Assembly: GCA_973895155.1 (NCBI GenBank)
Contig: OZ316897.1
Location: forward strand, 15,376,001-15,440,000
Source of the DNA: Marsupella aquatica
Taxonomy: Eukaryota > Marchantiophyta
DNA: 64,000 bases
Reading direction: 5' to 3'
Made by a program: the position numbers and the translations under genes
In this document: positions 31,492-44,109 of the stretch, one piece after another
How positions within the stretch are numbered: the first letter of the stretch is position 1
Layout: the number at the start of each line of letters is the position of its first letter
The notes under the pieces: generated by a model
What the model was told of the DNA's origin: nothing
The model's input: the letters and a program-made list of their open reading frames with translations, nothing else
Databases searched by the model: none

Positions 31492-34400
31492 TCATTTCCT
31501 TTTATACTTTCTTTTTCCTTTGTCTGTAGTACTTGGTCTAGGCTCCTGTCTAGTTGTACAGGCTTCTGCCAACTCTATGTGAAACTTAGCATTGTCATCC
31601 ATAGTATCATGGAAATCAATTTCCATGTAATCACCCAGTACCCTTGTAGACCTGGATTCCTTGTGGAGGATTGTCCTCCATGTAATCCCCTTATCATTTG
31701 GGTAAAAAAACACCTGTTCTATCTGTCGTGGCAATACATAGTCCATTTTCTTGGAAGCACCCAGCTCCTTCTGAAAATTTACTTGCCACAATCCATATGC
31801 ATCATATCTCATACTTGCCATGGCTTTGGGAGTCCAAGATGGGTTTGCCCACCTTCCTTTGAAAAGGACCACTTCCTTTATCAGAGGCCCATAGTTCAAC
31901 ACTAAGATGTCTGTCAACACCCCCACATATTGTACAGATTCATCTACTGTTGCCCCTGACCTAATGACCCGCTTCTCAGTGAATGTACAAGCCATCCCAG
32001 AATCAAAAGTCTTGAACCCAGATGAATCACAATCAATCAAGGAACCTAGTGATGGAATGGTCCTCCAATGGTGCCCATAGGCTCTGCAGGCCCTGTACCG
32101 CAGTGCCTTCAGACTAGGTGGTACACTATACGCTGCCAACACCATTCGTTCAAACTCATTCTCAAAATTATCCTTCTAATTGTCACTTCAAACCATTCTC
32201 TAAAAGGAGGCAACTCATCCAAATAAGAGGGATAAGGCACAGGATTCCTCCGATTTCCTGGATTCTTCATCCATTCTTTCCGGAAATCTGCTCTGTGCTT
32301 GGTAACTGCCTCCTTTTGATCATCATAAACCCTGCATGGCAAGAATGACAGTCAGCTCCTAGGCCCACACAATTTCTGCTCAAAACTCAATTCTGTTTAA
32401 TAATAAACAACAGAGAACTTAACAATATAAATCATGCTCATACCTATACCATGGTTCCACCAGCTCTTCATTCTCCAGTATGTAATGATGCATAGCTATC
32501 ATATCATTCCACTCCAAGATGATCTGTTTTCCAGCTCCTTCCGAGACAATGCCTGCAACACCAGGATTCTCCTCCAAGTCCCATGTTCTCATTCCTGTCC
32601 CCTTAACATCGATCATGTATTCAGAAAGGAATCCTAAAGATTCATCCAGAAGGTAGCCTTCAGCCATAGAAGCCTCTGGACGTGCCTTGTTTCGAACATA
32701 ACCCTTCAAGGTCTTTAGATATCTTTCTATTGGGTACATCCATCTAATGTTCACTGGATCACAGATGTCTAGTTCCTAAACCAGATGAATCAACAGATGG
32801 GTCATGACATCAAAGAAGCTTGGTGGGAAATGAATTTCCATAAGGCAGAGTGTGAATGCAACATCCAACATCACAGAGTCGTACTGTGAGGGATCCCAAA
32901 CCTTGGCACAGATGATACGCCACACATTGCTCACTCTGGCTATGGCCAACCGAACACCTTCATCAAGTAATCCCATTGTTGCCAATGGAAGGATTTGTTG
33001 CATGAGGTGATGGAAATCGTGAGATTTCAGCCCTGATAACTTCTTCTTAACTATGACACATTTAGCCAGAGAACTGCTGAAACTAGTGGGCCCTTTAAAG
33101 GTCAACAATACCTCTAAGAACTTAGTCTTCTCTGTCTTATTGAGGCAGTATGGGGCTGGCGGCATGATCTTTGAATCTTTTTTTGGATCTAGATTTGGAA
33201 CCAGCCACAGGTGTTCCCGCAGGTCCATGACTTTCATGTCTTCTCGAACAGAAGGAGTATCCTTTGTCCCCAAAATAGTGTGCACAATGTTGTGTGCAAG
33301 ATTCTTCTCACAGTGCATGGGATCCAAACAATGGTTGATGAGAAGTTTCTGCATTGGATGCACAGTTCAATACAAACTAAGTTAGAATCAGAAATGTTAC
33401 TCTTTGGTACTTAACATTACACACTAAGGGATTCAGTATGGGGAACCAGATACTTACACTCCAGTATGGCAGCTTGTATAATCCAGTAACCCTCTTCACT
33501 CCATTCTTCTTTACTGGAGAGTTTTCATCATCCAGCGCATTCCCTGGTTTCTTCTCCACATATTTAGCGGCCTTTTCTCCCCAACGTTTCCTATCAGAGC
33601 TGGACACTCTACATGGTGCAGCTCGTGCCTCTACCTCACCATTAAAGTATTTTGCCACTTCCTCTCTACGAAAATAGTGCCTATGTGGTAACCAGCGATG
33701 ATGGCCAGCAAACAGTAACTTGCCCAACTGTTTTGAACCTTGTGCCACACAATTTGGCCCACAAACCACACATCCTTTGTACCCTGCATGTTGTTGGCCA
33801 GAGACTAATCCATATGCAGGATAATCATTGATTGTCCACAATACTGAAGCCCTTAGCTTGAACTGTTGCTGCAATCCTAGCCTTGGTAGAACATCAAAAC
33901 AATCTACTCCTTCTGACCATAATGTCTCAAGATCATCCACAAGTGGAGCCATGTATACATCAAATTGTTCCTCGCTTACAGACACAGGACCTGGAATTAG
34001 AAGAGCCAGCATGACAAAGAACTTCTTTGTGGAAAGCCAAGGAGGGATATTATAATTCAATAGCAGGATTGGCCATGTAGACCAGGCAGTAGAATTATTC
34101 CCAAATGGATTTACCCCATCAAGTGCCAATCCCATTCGCACATTCCTTGGCTCAGCAGCAAAAGCAGGGTCGATCTCTGTGTCCACATGTTTCCATGCCT
34201 TTGAATCTGCTGGATGTCGCACCATGTTGTCCTTGCTCTTGTTCTCATGATGCCAAGTCATTAGCTTAGATGTACCCTTAGTGGCATACAATCTCTTCAA
34301 TCGAGGGATTATAGGGAAATATCTCAAGACCTTCGCAGGCTGTAAAGAATTCCCCACTAACTTCATCTTTAGCTGATTACACTTGGAACAATTGTCCAAC

Positions 34401-35278
34401 TCTGCAGTCTCATTTCTAAACAACATACATCCATTCTCACAGACTGGGATTCTCTCATAGTCTAAACCCAATTTTCTTAGTAATTGTTTTGCAGCATATA
34501 GGTTTTTAGGGAGAGTGTGCTCTGTTGGCATTCCATGCTCAGTCAACAAAGACAGCATGGCATTCACTCCTGTGTTTGAGAACCTCTTGTTGTGACAGAT
34601 GTTTAAAAACAACAACATGAACGAAACTACATCAGTCTTACTGCCTGGAAATAAGGGTCTCATGGCTTCTTCTAAAGACCCTTGCAGAGGGACAGGATTT
34701 ATAGGATGCCCTGCTGCAGGTGTGTCCTCAGCCCTGGTCTCAGCAGAGGGTGGACCTGCCTCATTCTCATCATTTTGAAACATTGAATCTATATCAAAAG
34801 GAGGATCATTATCCACATATTTGTCAGACTCTTCAGAAGCTCTTGCCAATGTCTCATGAAGTAAAACTCTGACCTGCTCTTCAACATCTATTGATGGCTG
34901 GCCTGAGTGGAATGTCTCTCGAGACATTCCTGCCCTTAGTGCCTCTGGACCAGAGTTACGAATGTAATTGGATCTCCACTCCTCATCAGAAGAGTCTTCA
35001 CCCTCTCCTACCCACACTCGACAGGCAGGGTAGCGGCCATATTTAAGAAGATGTTGTCGACTGGTCTTTCGAGTAGTCTTAACAATCCCTTTGCATTCCA
35101 TGCAAGAGCAATACATTCTATGATCAACACTACCAGAGCAAGCTGTCTGTTCCCGAGCCCATAAGTTATCATCACGACGCTGTATTCGACGTGGATGGGA
35201 AAGAGGTAATCTTCTCAGGTTGTTTGCCTCTATTGTATGTGCAGTGTTATGTGACCCAGCCTGGCTAGAAGAAGCCAT
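31492..35278 (-). pseudogene. TNP2-type CACTA transposase with one stop and one frameshift
   Basis: Exon 1 (35278-33458) starts MASSSQAGSH. It has an N-terminal Cys motif, CSCMECKG (about residues 57-64), then the Transposase_21 core with MRHPADSKAWK, PRNVRMGLALDGVNPFG and WTINDYPAYG. Exon 2 (33348-32444) holds INHCLDPMHCEKN and a DUF4218-like part. A TAG at 32776-32778 replaces the first Glu expected in the LVEELDIC motif, a single-base change. Exon 3 (32331-31492) carries a DUF4216-like region, but its frame changes by one base near 32175 (VTIRR to KDNFENEFERM). The family cuts and moves CACTA elements. With only two lesions the gene was probably intact recently. Confidence 0.88.
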
Positions 35279-36666
35279 GATTGCAGCACTACCTAATCAA
35301 AAACACAGTTGCACGTCTTTCTTCTGTGACATCTTGCAGAGCATATGAATTTGTTCTAGACAACTCCAAAACCCTTCCATACCATCTTCTAGACCGTCAT
35401 GTGAAGCAAATGTGTGCACAAGTGAAGAATAGACATACATTTGAGGCACAGTACTCCAACTGAGGTAAAGGCAGCTCCCACTTTAGCCTTCATTGCCAAT
35501 AGAATAGTACATGCATGCCAACAAAAGGTAAACAGATTACATATTAGCAACTTGATCAGAAATTATTTACTTGGGTACACGTTACCTAATCTCAATTCAT
35601 ACTGTAAGTGACAATGGGTATTTGAAGGAGACCTGAATTGTACAAATGAAAATGACAAAAGTTTACAAGACCAAATAGAGGCCTACCTCAACCAGATTTA
35701 GGGCAAGGGTGTTCACAGTAGTCAGCAATCTCAGACCCTTCAAAACAGTGAATACAATAACAAACATTAATCATAATGTCCAACAATCCCCTCCTTCATT
35801 CTATGACTTTTGAATTCATTTGTTGAAATGATCATCTTCATCAAGGCAGTTTGTTTTGGGCAGGTACTAGAATAGATTCAGATCACAACATTTCATCATC
35901 CCCACACAAACCAGGATACATATGGGCAAGGGCCTCAAAGGATTTCATGTAATCTACATAATGTCACATACTGTGTTTTTGTGCAATAGTCAGAATAAAA
36001 TACAGTCACTCAGTCTTCAAAATTATCAAAAATGACGAAGTTCAAAGATCAACCCAGGTTGAAGGGTTGACGGAGTTCTTAAGGTTGTAGGTTTAGAAAG
36101 GCAGTACTACAAAACTTGAGAGACATTATGTAAAGTTTGCCTTCTTATGGCCAGATCCCTCAAAGGGACAACAACATTTTTAAGACCTTGGGTGGATTTT
36201 AGGTCTTGCCTCTAAGGTCAGTGTGATGTTTTTTAGTGTTTTAGTTCTTTTGTTATGTATCTCCATTCAGGCTGTTCATATATTGCTGAGTATAGCTGTA
36301 ACAGTCATCATACAATCAGAATTGATACTGGTCTTTCTCCACTAAGTGTTGCTCTACTCTAGGGCAAACAGTCTCAACCACAGGTGTAGTCCACTTCATA
36401 CAGTGAGACAATTTAGTCCACTTCATACAATCAGGCAGTTTAGTCCATTTCATACAATCATCCTGCTTTAGTCCATTTCAGTTTAGTCCATTGAATCCAA
36501 CTTTACACTTCACTCCATTTTCATCCAACAAAAAACTCTGGTGCTCCACTGTACCCCTTTAGTCCATTTTGTGTCCAGTATCCTCCAGAAGTCCTTAACC
36601 CATGACAAGTTCAATATACTTTGTACTAGGCAGTGTTTTCGACACAACTGAACTAAGGCTTATCAT
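35279..36666. other. CACTA interior, no gene; TTTAGTCCA repeats
   Basis: No coding frame is supported. Between 36380 and 36560 the phrase TTTAGTCCA(C/T)TTCATACA recurs about six times in direct orientation with irregular spacing. This would be the 5' flank of the transposase gene. Confidence 0.5.
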
Positions 36667-37393
36667 CTATTTGAAATCATGAGGTGGCACATCAGAACTC
36701 TCTGGAATGACATGGCGATTGCAGTACACTATACGCAATGGACCAATATCCCACGTTTCTCTACCCTTCACCCCTCTCTTGAGGTGTTTGTCTGCCTCTG
36801 GTCCCTCATCCCTGCACCACGCACAAGGGCACCTACGACACTGGATGAATTCCCAGATGCCATCCCGATACTCCTTGCAAACATCACAATAATGCCTTGG
36901 GCATATCAGAGCAGCGGGATGTGCATCTGAGTTTTGTGCGTACCCCAGGAGAGGCAACTCCCTTGCCCTCAGTATGGTCCGCAGACAACCCACGTGATAA
37001 AAAGAAGAGCAGTCATCTTGTGCACACTGGACCACAAGGGGCTCATCTGCAGTGGGCTTTACGGTTCGGCCAAGTAGTCCACAAGCAAAGCAACGACCTT
37101 GGTTCTGCTGACAGAGGTCACAGAGCCACTCCTTGGCCCAATCATGCCCTCTAGAAATGGCAACGGGTGTGCACTCAGGCCCATGGCCATCAGGCTCCTG
37201 AGGAGCTTGCTGGCCATGAACTAAGTAATGGAAATGACGACTGCAAGGCCCATCGCAGAACAAAACAGTACCTCCCTCATCACATTCAAAACAACAAGGG
37301 GGATCCAAGCGAAGGTGTTCTTTATGGGCAAACTTTGGATCTAGCCAGGCAGCAGCAGCTCGTGCCATGCCCGATGTCATGCGTGGATCTGCA
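36667..37393 (-). pseudogene. EDM2-like PHD/zinc-finger gene fragment captured by the CACTA element
   Basis: One long exon begins after a plausible acceptor (TTGTGCAG|ATCC at 37393) with ATG at 37380 and ends in TAG at 36667. It encodes about 237 residues packed with zinc ligands: CCFECDEGGTVLFCDGPC, then HFH, WLCDLC, CFACG, VQCAQDDC-x3-FYHVGC, ICPRHYCDVC and FIQCRRCPCAWC. The tail has RIVYCNRHVIPE and PHDFK. This succession, with the final YC-x2-H-x-I and PxxHxFK, is the layout of the composite PHD region of EDM2, a plant chromatin protein that recognises histone H3 marks. The methyltransferase-like and C-terminal parts of EDM2 are absent. No in-frame stop is seen, so it may still be transcribed. 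Gene capture is inferred. Confidence 0.72.
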
Positions 37394-40300
37394 CAATTAC
37401 CTTGAATATTACAAGAAGTGTATGGAGAAGGGCAACAGACAAGTACAAAGATGGTATTTGGACATAGTGTACTTACCGTAAGAGGTCTTAATACAAATCA
37501 GGAGATGTCATGCCCACCTCGATCTCACGGAGTACAAGCAATGTCAAAAATAACTTGGCTTTGGCTTAAGGGTGCTCTGCACAGAGAGCAAGCAGTTCAG
37601 GGTTTAGTGTCAGGCAGACTTGGAAAAAATATTCAGAAGAGTCAAAGAGAAGTTTATTCAAAAAGGCAACCACTGTGAAGACCATAGAGCATACAAATTA
37701 AATATTGTTCACTGAAATTGTACTCATTCAATACTTGTTGGAGCAGGTAGAATTCAGTAGCGACTGGGGATAGTATAGACAGGGCTGTAGCTCTTCTTGG
37801 GGGGGGGGCTAACTACATCGGATTAAAACCTCTATCCTTTTAAAAACTCATTTAAACATTCACAGGTCTTACTTGCACAAAGAAAGGAACTGGTATACTG
37901 GCCACTGCACACAAGTCATTATCTGAGTACAGTGGACTGGGCCCCCCTTCACTGAGAAACAAGCTCACCTCCACATCAAGTCACCACTGTAGAAAGTCAC
38001 CACAACTCTTAAAATGATGTTCTTTCAAGGATTTAGGGATTTTATTCAGAGTCTCTTGGGGCCGCCTTGTTACTTAGTGAAGAAAAAAAAGTCAAGACGA
38101 CTCAATTAAGCATTTTCTAAATTCAAGAAAAATAAATCTCAACAGCAACCCAATCGATCACAACAACAAACACACGACATGGATGCAAGCAAGTCCACCT
38201 CCACTGGAGCCTTCTTGTGTAGCAGCACCACCAAACAAGGGTCCAATCGTCCTTAGAATCCCTGGATGCTGCAGCCTATGGGAATGCAGCTTTAGGGTTA
38301 TCCAATACTAACCGCACCGGTGCAGCAACAAGTCTCTTCAGATATGCAGGTCCAATGTCAGTCCAACACAATCATGTAAGAAATGGAACGTAAAATTTGA
38401 TGGCACAATATCCAGATGGCATGAAAGATGCCTTTGTGACTTATGGCAATTTGCGTAGCTTAAATTCACTAGGATGTTCCACAAAAAATAAGTACCAGCA
38501 ACAGGAAGAACACAAAGAATGGGCAACCAATTCAATAGTCCAACAATCTAGACACCTCTGACAGCATCGCAAAAAATTTGTAAGACTGCTCTCTAGTATT
38601 TGAGCACAAGATACTTACAGATGGTGCAAATTGTAAAACAGAGCTCCAATCCTCCTTAGAATCTTTGGATGATGCAGGCAGGAATGCAGCTCCAATGCAG
38701 ATCCAATCGCACCTCAGCAACAACTAGTCTCTTTAGATATGCACGTATGTCCAACACAGGTAAGAAACGAGAATACAGTCAGAAATTATTGCATGCAGGA
38801 GGAGTAGGATAGAACGGGGGATACAAGGAAAAAACAGCTTTTCTTTCCCTAAGCTTGAGGATGCAATCCTCTTGGACTCACCTTGCTGGTCGTCGCAACT
38901 CCAATGCCCACCTCCAATCGGCTCCACATTCAATCTGTAGTAAATGAGTATACTGCATGACAGAGCACAGTAAGCAGAGTATGAGAAAAGACAAAAATTG
39001 AGGTATGGCCAGACAAGGACAGAAACTGAACAAAAATGAATAGAAAATGAACAAGAATACAGTCAGGAACGCAAACTTCTGGAGAGCAACAGAGAGCATT
39101 GAAGAGGAATCGATCATTAAAGTTTTTTAAGACTCAGAGCAATGTTGGTAGAAATAGGAAGCTTGAAATAAGAGACGAGAGTCTGCGGAACACTTGATGT
39201 GATGAAGCCGCTGTGTGTGGCATCAAGCAACTTCAAGGACAGACAAAGCAAGTAGTAGGCCACAGTCTATTCTAGTGCTTGGGACACACAGGGTATCTCT
39301 AATGCATGTCCACCTTCATCGCAGCTCGAAGCACAACATCGAAGCACAACATTGCAACACGGCCAGATACTTACTTGGGGGACGTAGTGCCACATAAATT
39401 GGACAGAGAATGTGCAACTATCCACTGACTCCAATCATCCAGGTCATACCTTTGAGGTGGAAGTCGCAAGAGGTTGCGCTCTGTAGCAGCTTGCGAGCAA
39501 TGGCGTTGCAGCAGCGTTGCAGGTTGGAGGCAGCTACAACATTGAAGGTCCCGGGTCTCAACTTGCACATACAGGAGCTTGCGCTCTGTAGATAGTCCGA
39601 GGGAGCAACGGTGTTGCAGAGTCCTTTCTCCACCAAGCTCGCTCTGTAAGCAGCCAACCTTAGTGACAAGAAGCTACAAGTTTCCACTGAGCAAGCTGAG
39701 TTCCACTGAGCTGGTTCTCAAAAACCTTTGCAGTCAAAATAAGGCAATCCTCCAATGAAGAGCTTGGTCTCAACCTCCAAGCGCAAACCTCCCCATGGTG
39801 AAACTCGCACCTCCCACATAACAACTCATCACTCTCCCATTTTGCAAGAGGTTGCCCTCGATGATGGTAGCAGCTATCCTCCTACCTGCCTCGACCCGGG
39901 GCCTCGACAATGGCAGCCAAGCGCAGCGGCCCTCCTAGTGGCCCTCCTTCAATGTCTACCCACGAATGCAGCACCAAGGTCGATCGACTCCCCATAGTTT
40001 AGTCCGTTGACTCCCCGCAGCACCAAGGTCGCACCTTGACTCCCTGCAGCACCAAGGTTGCGCACTCACTTCCCACAGCACCAACTGAAGGTCGCACCTT
40101 GACTCCCCGCTTATCGCTACGAGGAAACTCACAGCCCTAATGTTGTCGGGTGACAATGTGAGAGCACTCTGCCTGAGCACGCACTGCCTTGCAACGGTAA
40201 ACCCTTCACGTAAACCTGCACCAACTGGGACACAAAACGCAACATTCGATATGCTGTTCTCGATGTTTGACCGGACTAAGGAAGGCATCCAATGCGAGGT

Positions 40301-40689
40301 AGTGTAAAATAACATTCCTGTGCAAAGGGCCACGATTGCATGAGGGGATGATTATAGATGCTACATAGACGGTCCAGATGCTGTGATCCTATCCCCCATC
40401 AAAAGACTTGGGAGACCCTTAGGAAAGGGGGGGGGCATGTGCACCTTAAACCATTACTCATTATGACCCCCAAAACATATAAATACATACAAGGGGGAGC
40501 TTATTGATTGATGAGGTCTTGGGGGCGAGCTTGGGGGTATGTTTAGAAGGATCCCATTCAAACATAATTGTGGACTGACTTAGTCTAATTTTAACACTTC
40601 ACCCTAAACCCTGCCCTTTTATGAACATAATTATGCATGTTCCGTCGTACACCCTATATATATCATTGTTTTGTGTATGTAACTCATGG
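37394..40689. other. CACTA interior without genes; several degenerate repeats
   Basis: A segment of about 130 bp at 38247-38390 (CCTTAGAATC...GGAATGCAGCT...AACAAGTCTCTT) returns at 38646-38770. The section 39440-39620 repeats AGCTTGCGCTCTGTAG words. The section 39960-40110 holds four to five units of about 30 bp containing GACTCCCCGCAGCACCAAGG. There are G9 runs near 37801 and 40426. No frame has a recognisable domain, and exon-like captured sequence cannot be excluded. Confidence 0.5.
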
Positions 40690-43240
40690 TCGGCTCCTAC
40701 CATCAATATGGCGGAATACGTCATCAAGGGGTGTAATGAGTCATATTGTGTGTGGCTTACATGATTGTTGCATTGTCATCAATGACCATTTTTTGTAAGT
40801 CGTACAACTTGGGAGTGTTTTGCCCAAAGTTGAGTGATGCCCTTCCATGATGCAGAATGTGCGTGTTAAAAAGTGTTGTGGAAGCCAACTGGCATAACTA
40901 GTGGCCGAGGGTTGTCAAATACCCCATTCCGCACCATGTGGAGTGGGTAGCATCCCTAATGGCCGGCTACAATCACGGATATTGCAAATTAGCCCCCGAA
41001 ACTCCCAACGGGTCATATTGTCCATGGCATGCTTGACTGCCGCATTGACATCATCAATGACTTGTTTTTGTGTCATACGCAGGAATGACATATCCTATGA
41101 CTCTATAAATGACAAAAATATTCAGTCACTTGCATAAATGACGCAAAATCCCTTGCAAATGCCAAAATATGAGTGGTTTGCACCCCTTTGGGCAAATGAC
41201 TTGAAAGTCGTACAACTTGGGAGTGTTTTGCCCAAAGTTGGGTGATGCCCTATCATTGTGCAAAAGTTTGGTCATAAAAACTATTGCTTTGCCAATTAGT
41301 GATAACTAGTGGCCCAGGATTGAGGGGCACCCTATCCCACACCATGTGGAGTGGGTAGCATGCTCAATGGCGGGCCCCTATCACCAACAATGGCCGATCA
41401 GCGGCCTGAGTTCCAGAAGAGTCATATTGTCCATGGCATGCATGACTGCTACATTGACATGAACAATGACTCGTTTCCGTGTCATTTGAATAAATGACAT
41501 ATCCTAGCACTCATAAAATGACCAACACAATGACTGACAGGCACAATTGACTGAAAATGGCTTGGGAATGACCATATGGGAGTGATTTGGACCCCTTTGG
41601 GCAAATGACTCCAAAGTCATACAACTTGGGAGTGTTTTGCCCAAAGTTGGGCCATGCCCTTCCATGATGCAAAATGTGTGTGTTAAAAAGTGTTGTGGAG
41701 GCCAAGTCGCATAACTAGTGGAGTGATGCCCTTCCATGATCCACTAATTGGGCTCAACCCTGGGCCACTGAGTGATGCCCTTCCATGATCCAGAAGTGGC
41801 CCAGGGTTGGTGAGTACCCTGTCGCACACCATGTGGAGTGGGTAGCATCCCTAATGGTGGGCTACAATCATGGATATGGCCAGTCAACCCCCGGAGGCCC
41901 CAAAGAGTCATATTGTCCATGGTATGCAGGACTGCACTATTGACATCATGAATGACCCCTATTTGTGTCATTTGCTCATATGACATCCCCTGGCACTACA
42001 TAAATGACAAAAACTTTGAGTCAATCGCACAAATGACTCTATATCCCTTGCAAATGACAAAATGCGAGTGGTTTGCACCCCTTTGGGCAAATGACTCCAA
42101 AGTCATACAACTTGGGAGTGTTTTGCCCAAAGTTGGGCCATGCCCTTCCATGATGCAAAATGTGTGTGTTAAAAAGTGTTGTGGAGGCCAAGTGGCATAA
42201 CTAGTGGCCCAGGGTTGGTGAGTACCCTGTCGCACACCATGTGGAGTGGGTAGCATCCCTAATGGTGGGCTACAATCATGGATATGGCCAGTCGACCCCC
42301 GGAGGCCCCAAAGAGTCATATTGTCCATGGCATGCATGACTACAACAGTGACATCATGAATGACCTATTTTTGTGTCATTTGCATGAATGTCGTCTCCCA
42401 ACACTCCCTAAATGACACAAACCCTTAGTCACGTGCACAAATGACTTTAGATCCCTTGCCAATGACGAACAATAGTGGTTTGCACCCCTTTGGGCAAATG
42501 ACTCCAAAGTCATACAACTTGGGAGTGTTTTGCCCAAAGTTGGGTGATGCCCTTCCGCAATGTAAACTGTGTGTTTTAAAAAGTGTTGTGGAGGCCAAGT
42601 GGCATAACTAGTGGCTCAGGGTGTACAAGTACCCCATCCCGCACCATGTGGAGTGGGTAGCATCCCTAATGGCCAGCTGCAATCACAGATATTGCGAATA
42701 AGCCCCCAAAGGCCCCAAGGAGTCATATTGTCCATGGCATGCTTGACTGCCGCATTGACATCATCAATGACTTATTTTTGTGTCATTTGCTTAAATGACA
42801 CCCCTCGGCACTCCACAAATGACAAAAACCTTTAGTCACACACACAAATGACTCAAGATCCCTTGCAAATGACCAAATTAGAATGATTTGCACCCCTTTG
42901 GGCAAATGACTCCAAAGTCATACAACTTGGGAGTGTTTTGCCCAAAGTTGGGTGATGCCCTTCCATGATGCAAAATGTGTATTTTAAAAAGTGTTGTGGA
43001 GGCCAAGTGGCATAACTAGTGGCCTAGGGTTGTCAAGTACCCTATCCCGCACCATGTGAAGTGGGTATCATCCTTAATGGCCGGCCCCTATCACCAATGG
43101 GGTCAATCAGCCACCAAAGGCTCTTAAGAGTCATATTCTGCATGGCATACATGACCACAACATTGACATCCCAAATGACATTTGCATAAATGACATCTAG
43201 CGGCACTTGTCAAATGACTAGAAAGTTGAGTGAGGGTAAA
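40690..43240 (+). repeat. 408-bp satellite in the CACTA right arm, six copies
   Basis: The anchor CATAACTAGTGG occurs at about 40893, 41303 (as GATAACTAGTGG), 41710, 42195, 42606 and 43010. Spacing is close to 408 bp, except one interval of about 484 bp that holds an extra partial duplication (GAGTGATGCCCTTCCATGAT). Each unit also has ACCATGTGGAGTGGGTAGCA, CAAATGACTCCAAAGTCATA and CTTGGGAGTGTTTTGCCC, and several AAATGAC/GTCATTT words. A partial unit precedes 40893. Confidence 0.92.
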
Positions 43241-44109
43241 AATGATTGGGAATCCTTTGCAAATAACATGAATAATATATTGAAAAAAATGACATGAGCA
43301 AATATAGGCATGTAGTACCTAAATTCTAAACCTTAAACCCTAGACCTATGCTAGAGAGTGTTATTTGGCAACCTTGCATGCCCCCGTATATACTCAAACA
43401 TGTGAAATGTGAATACAGCTTAAGGAATGTAAACACTTCAGGAGTCCTTGGCATATATAGGAAAGATGTAATGAATGGGTGCAAGTATATATTTAAATGT
43501 ACATACTTATTAGAGATTATCAAGCCTTTAAGTTGTGCATCAATTTAATGATGAGACTCACAACAAAAGAAGGCTTGTTAGGTCTCTAAATGTATTTCAA
43601 ATCTAATACGTGAGTGCCACTAGTCTTTATATATACTACCATACATTTTGGATGACTAATCATACCCTAAACCCTAAAACATATACTAAACCATAAACCT
43701 CAAAATAGTCATATGTTGTTTATCATGTCATTTATCACTTTTGGTTTAAATGACTACTAACATTTTTAAACACTGATATTTGCATATTTGATTTATTAGT
43801 CATTAGTCACCGTCGTCTGAAATGACTTCCCATATGTGAAACACTGATATGACAGAGTTTTTGTTAATTGTGTCATTCACAAAGACTGTCCAAAATGACT
43901 ACAACTCATGATTGTTGTCATTATAGCAGTCAAAGTCATTTGGCTCATTGGTTTAAATGACACTATTGCAAGTATTAGTCATTTTTTGCACCCCGTCATT
44001 TTGGACAGTCATTTCAATGTCATTTATGTTATGTCATTTACATATTTTGTCATTTGAGCACATAAGTCATATGTGTCATAGTCATAAAAGGCCCCATTTT
44101 CTACTAGTG
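43241..44109. repeat. CACTA right subterminal region and terminus
   Basis: From about 43700 the words GTCATTT, AAATGAC and GTCATA occur in both orientations every 20-30 bases, up to the terminus ATTTTCTACTAGTG at 44096-44109. The density mirrors the left arm. Between 43300 and 43700 nothing is recognised. Confidence 0.8.

Larger units (their letters stand above)
27326..44109 (-). mobile_element. CACTA (En/Spm, CMC) DNA transposon, about 16.8 kb, with cargo
   Basis: The left end is CACTAGTGGAAAATAGTG (27326) and the right end read in reverse complement is CACTAGTAGAAAATGGGG (44109). Both show the CACTA start and share 12 of the first 13 bases. Just inside both ends are dense GTCATTT/AAATGAC subterminal words. 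The genes are on the minus strand, from right to left: an EDM2-like PHD fragment, a TNP2-type transposase and a TNPA-like gene. This transcription order (TNP2 before TNPA) is the En/Spm arrangement. The three bases next to the ends are AAA and GTT, so the usual 3-bp target duplication is absent. Premature stops suggest it is not autonomous now. Confidence 0.85.
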
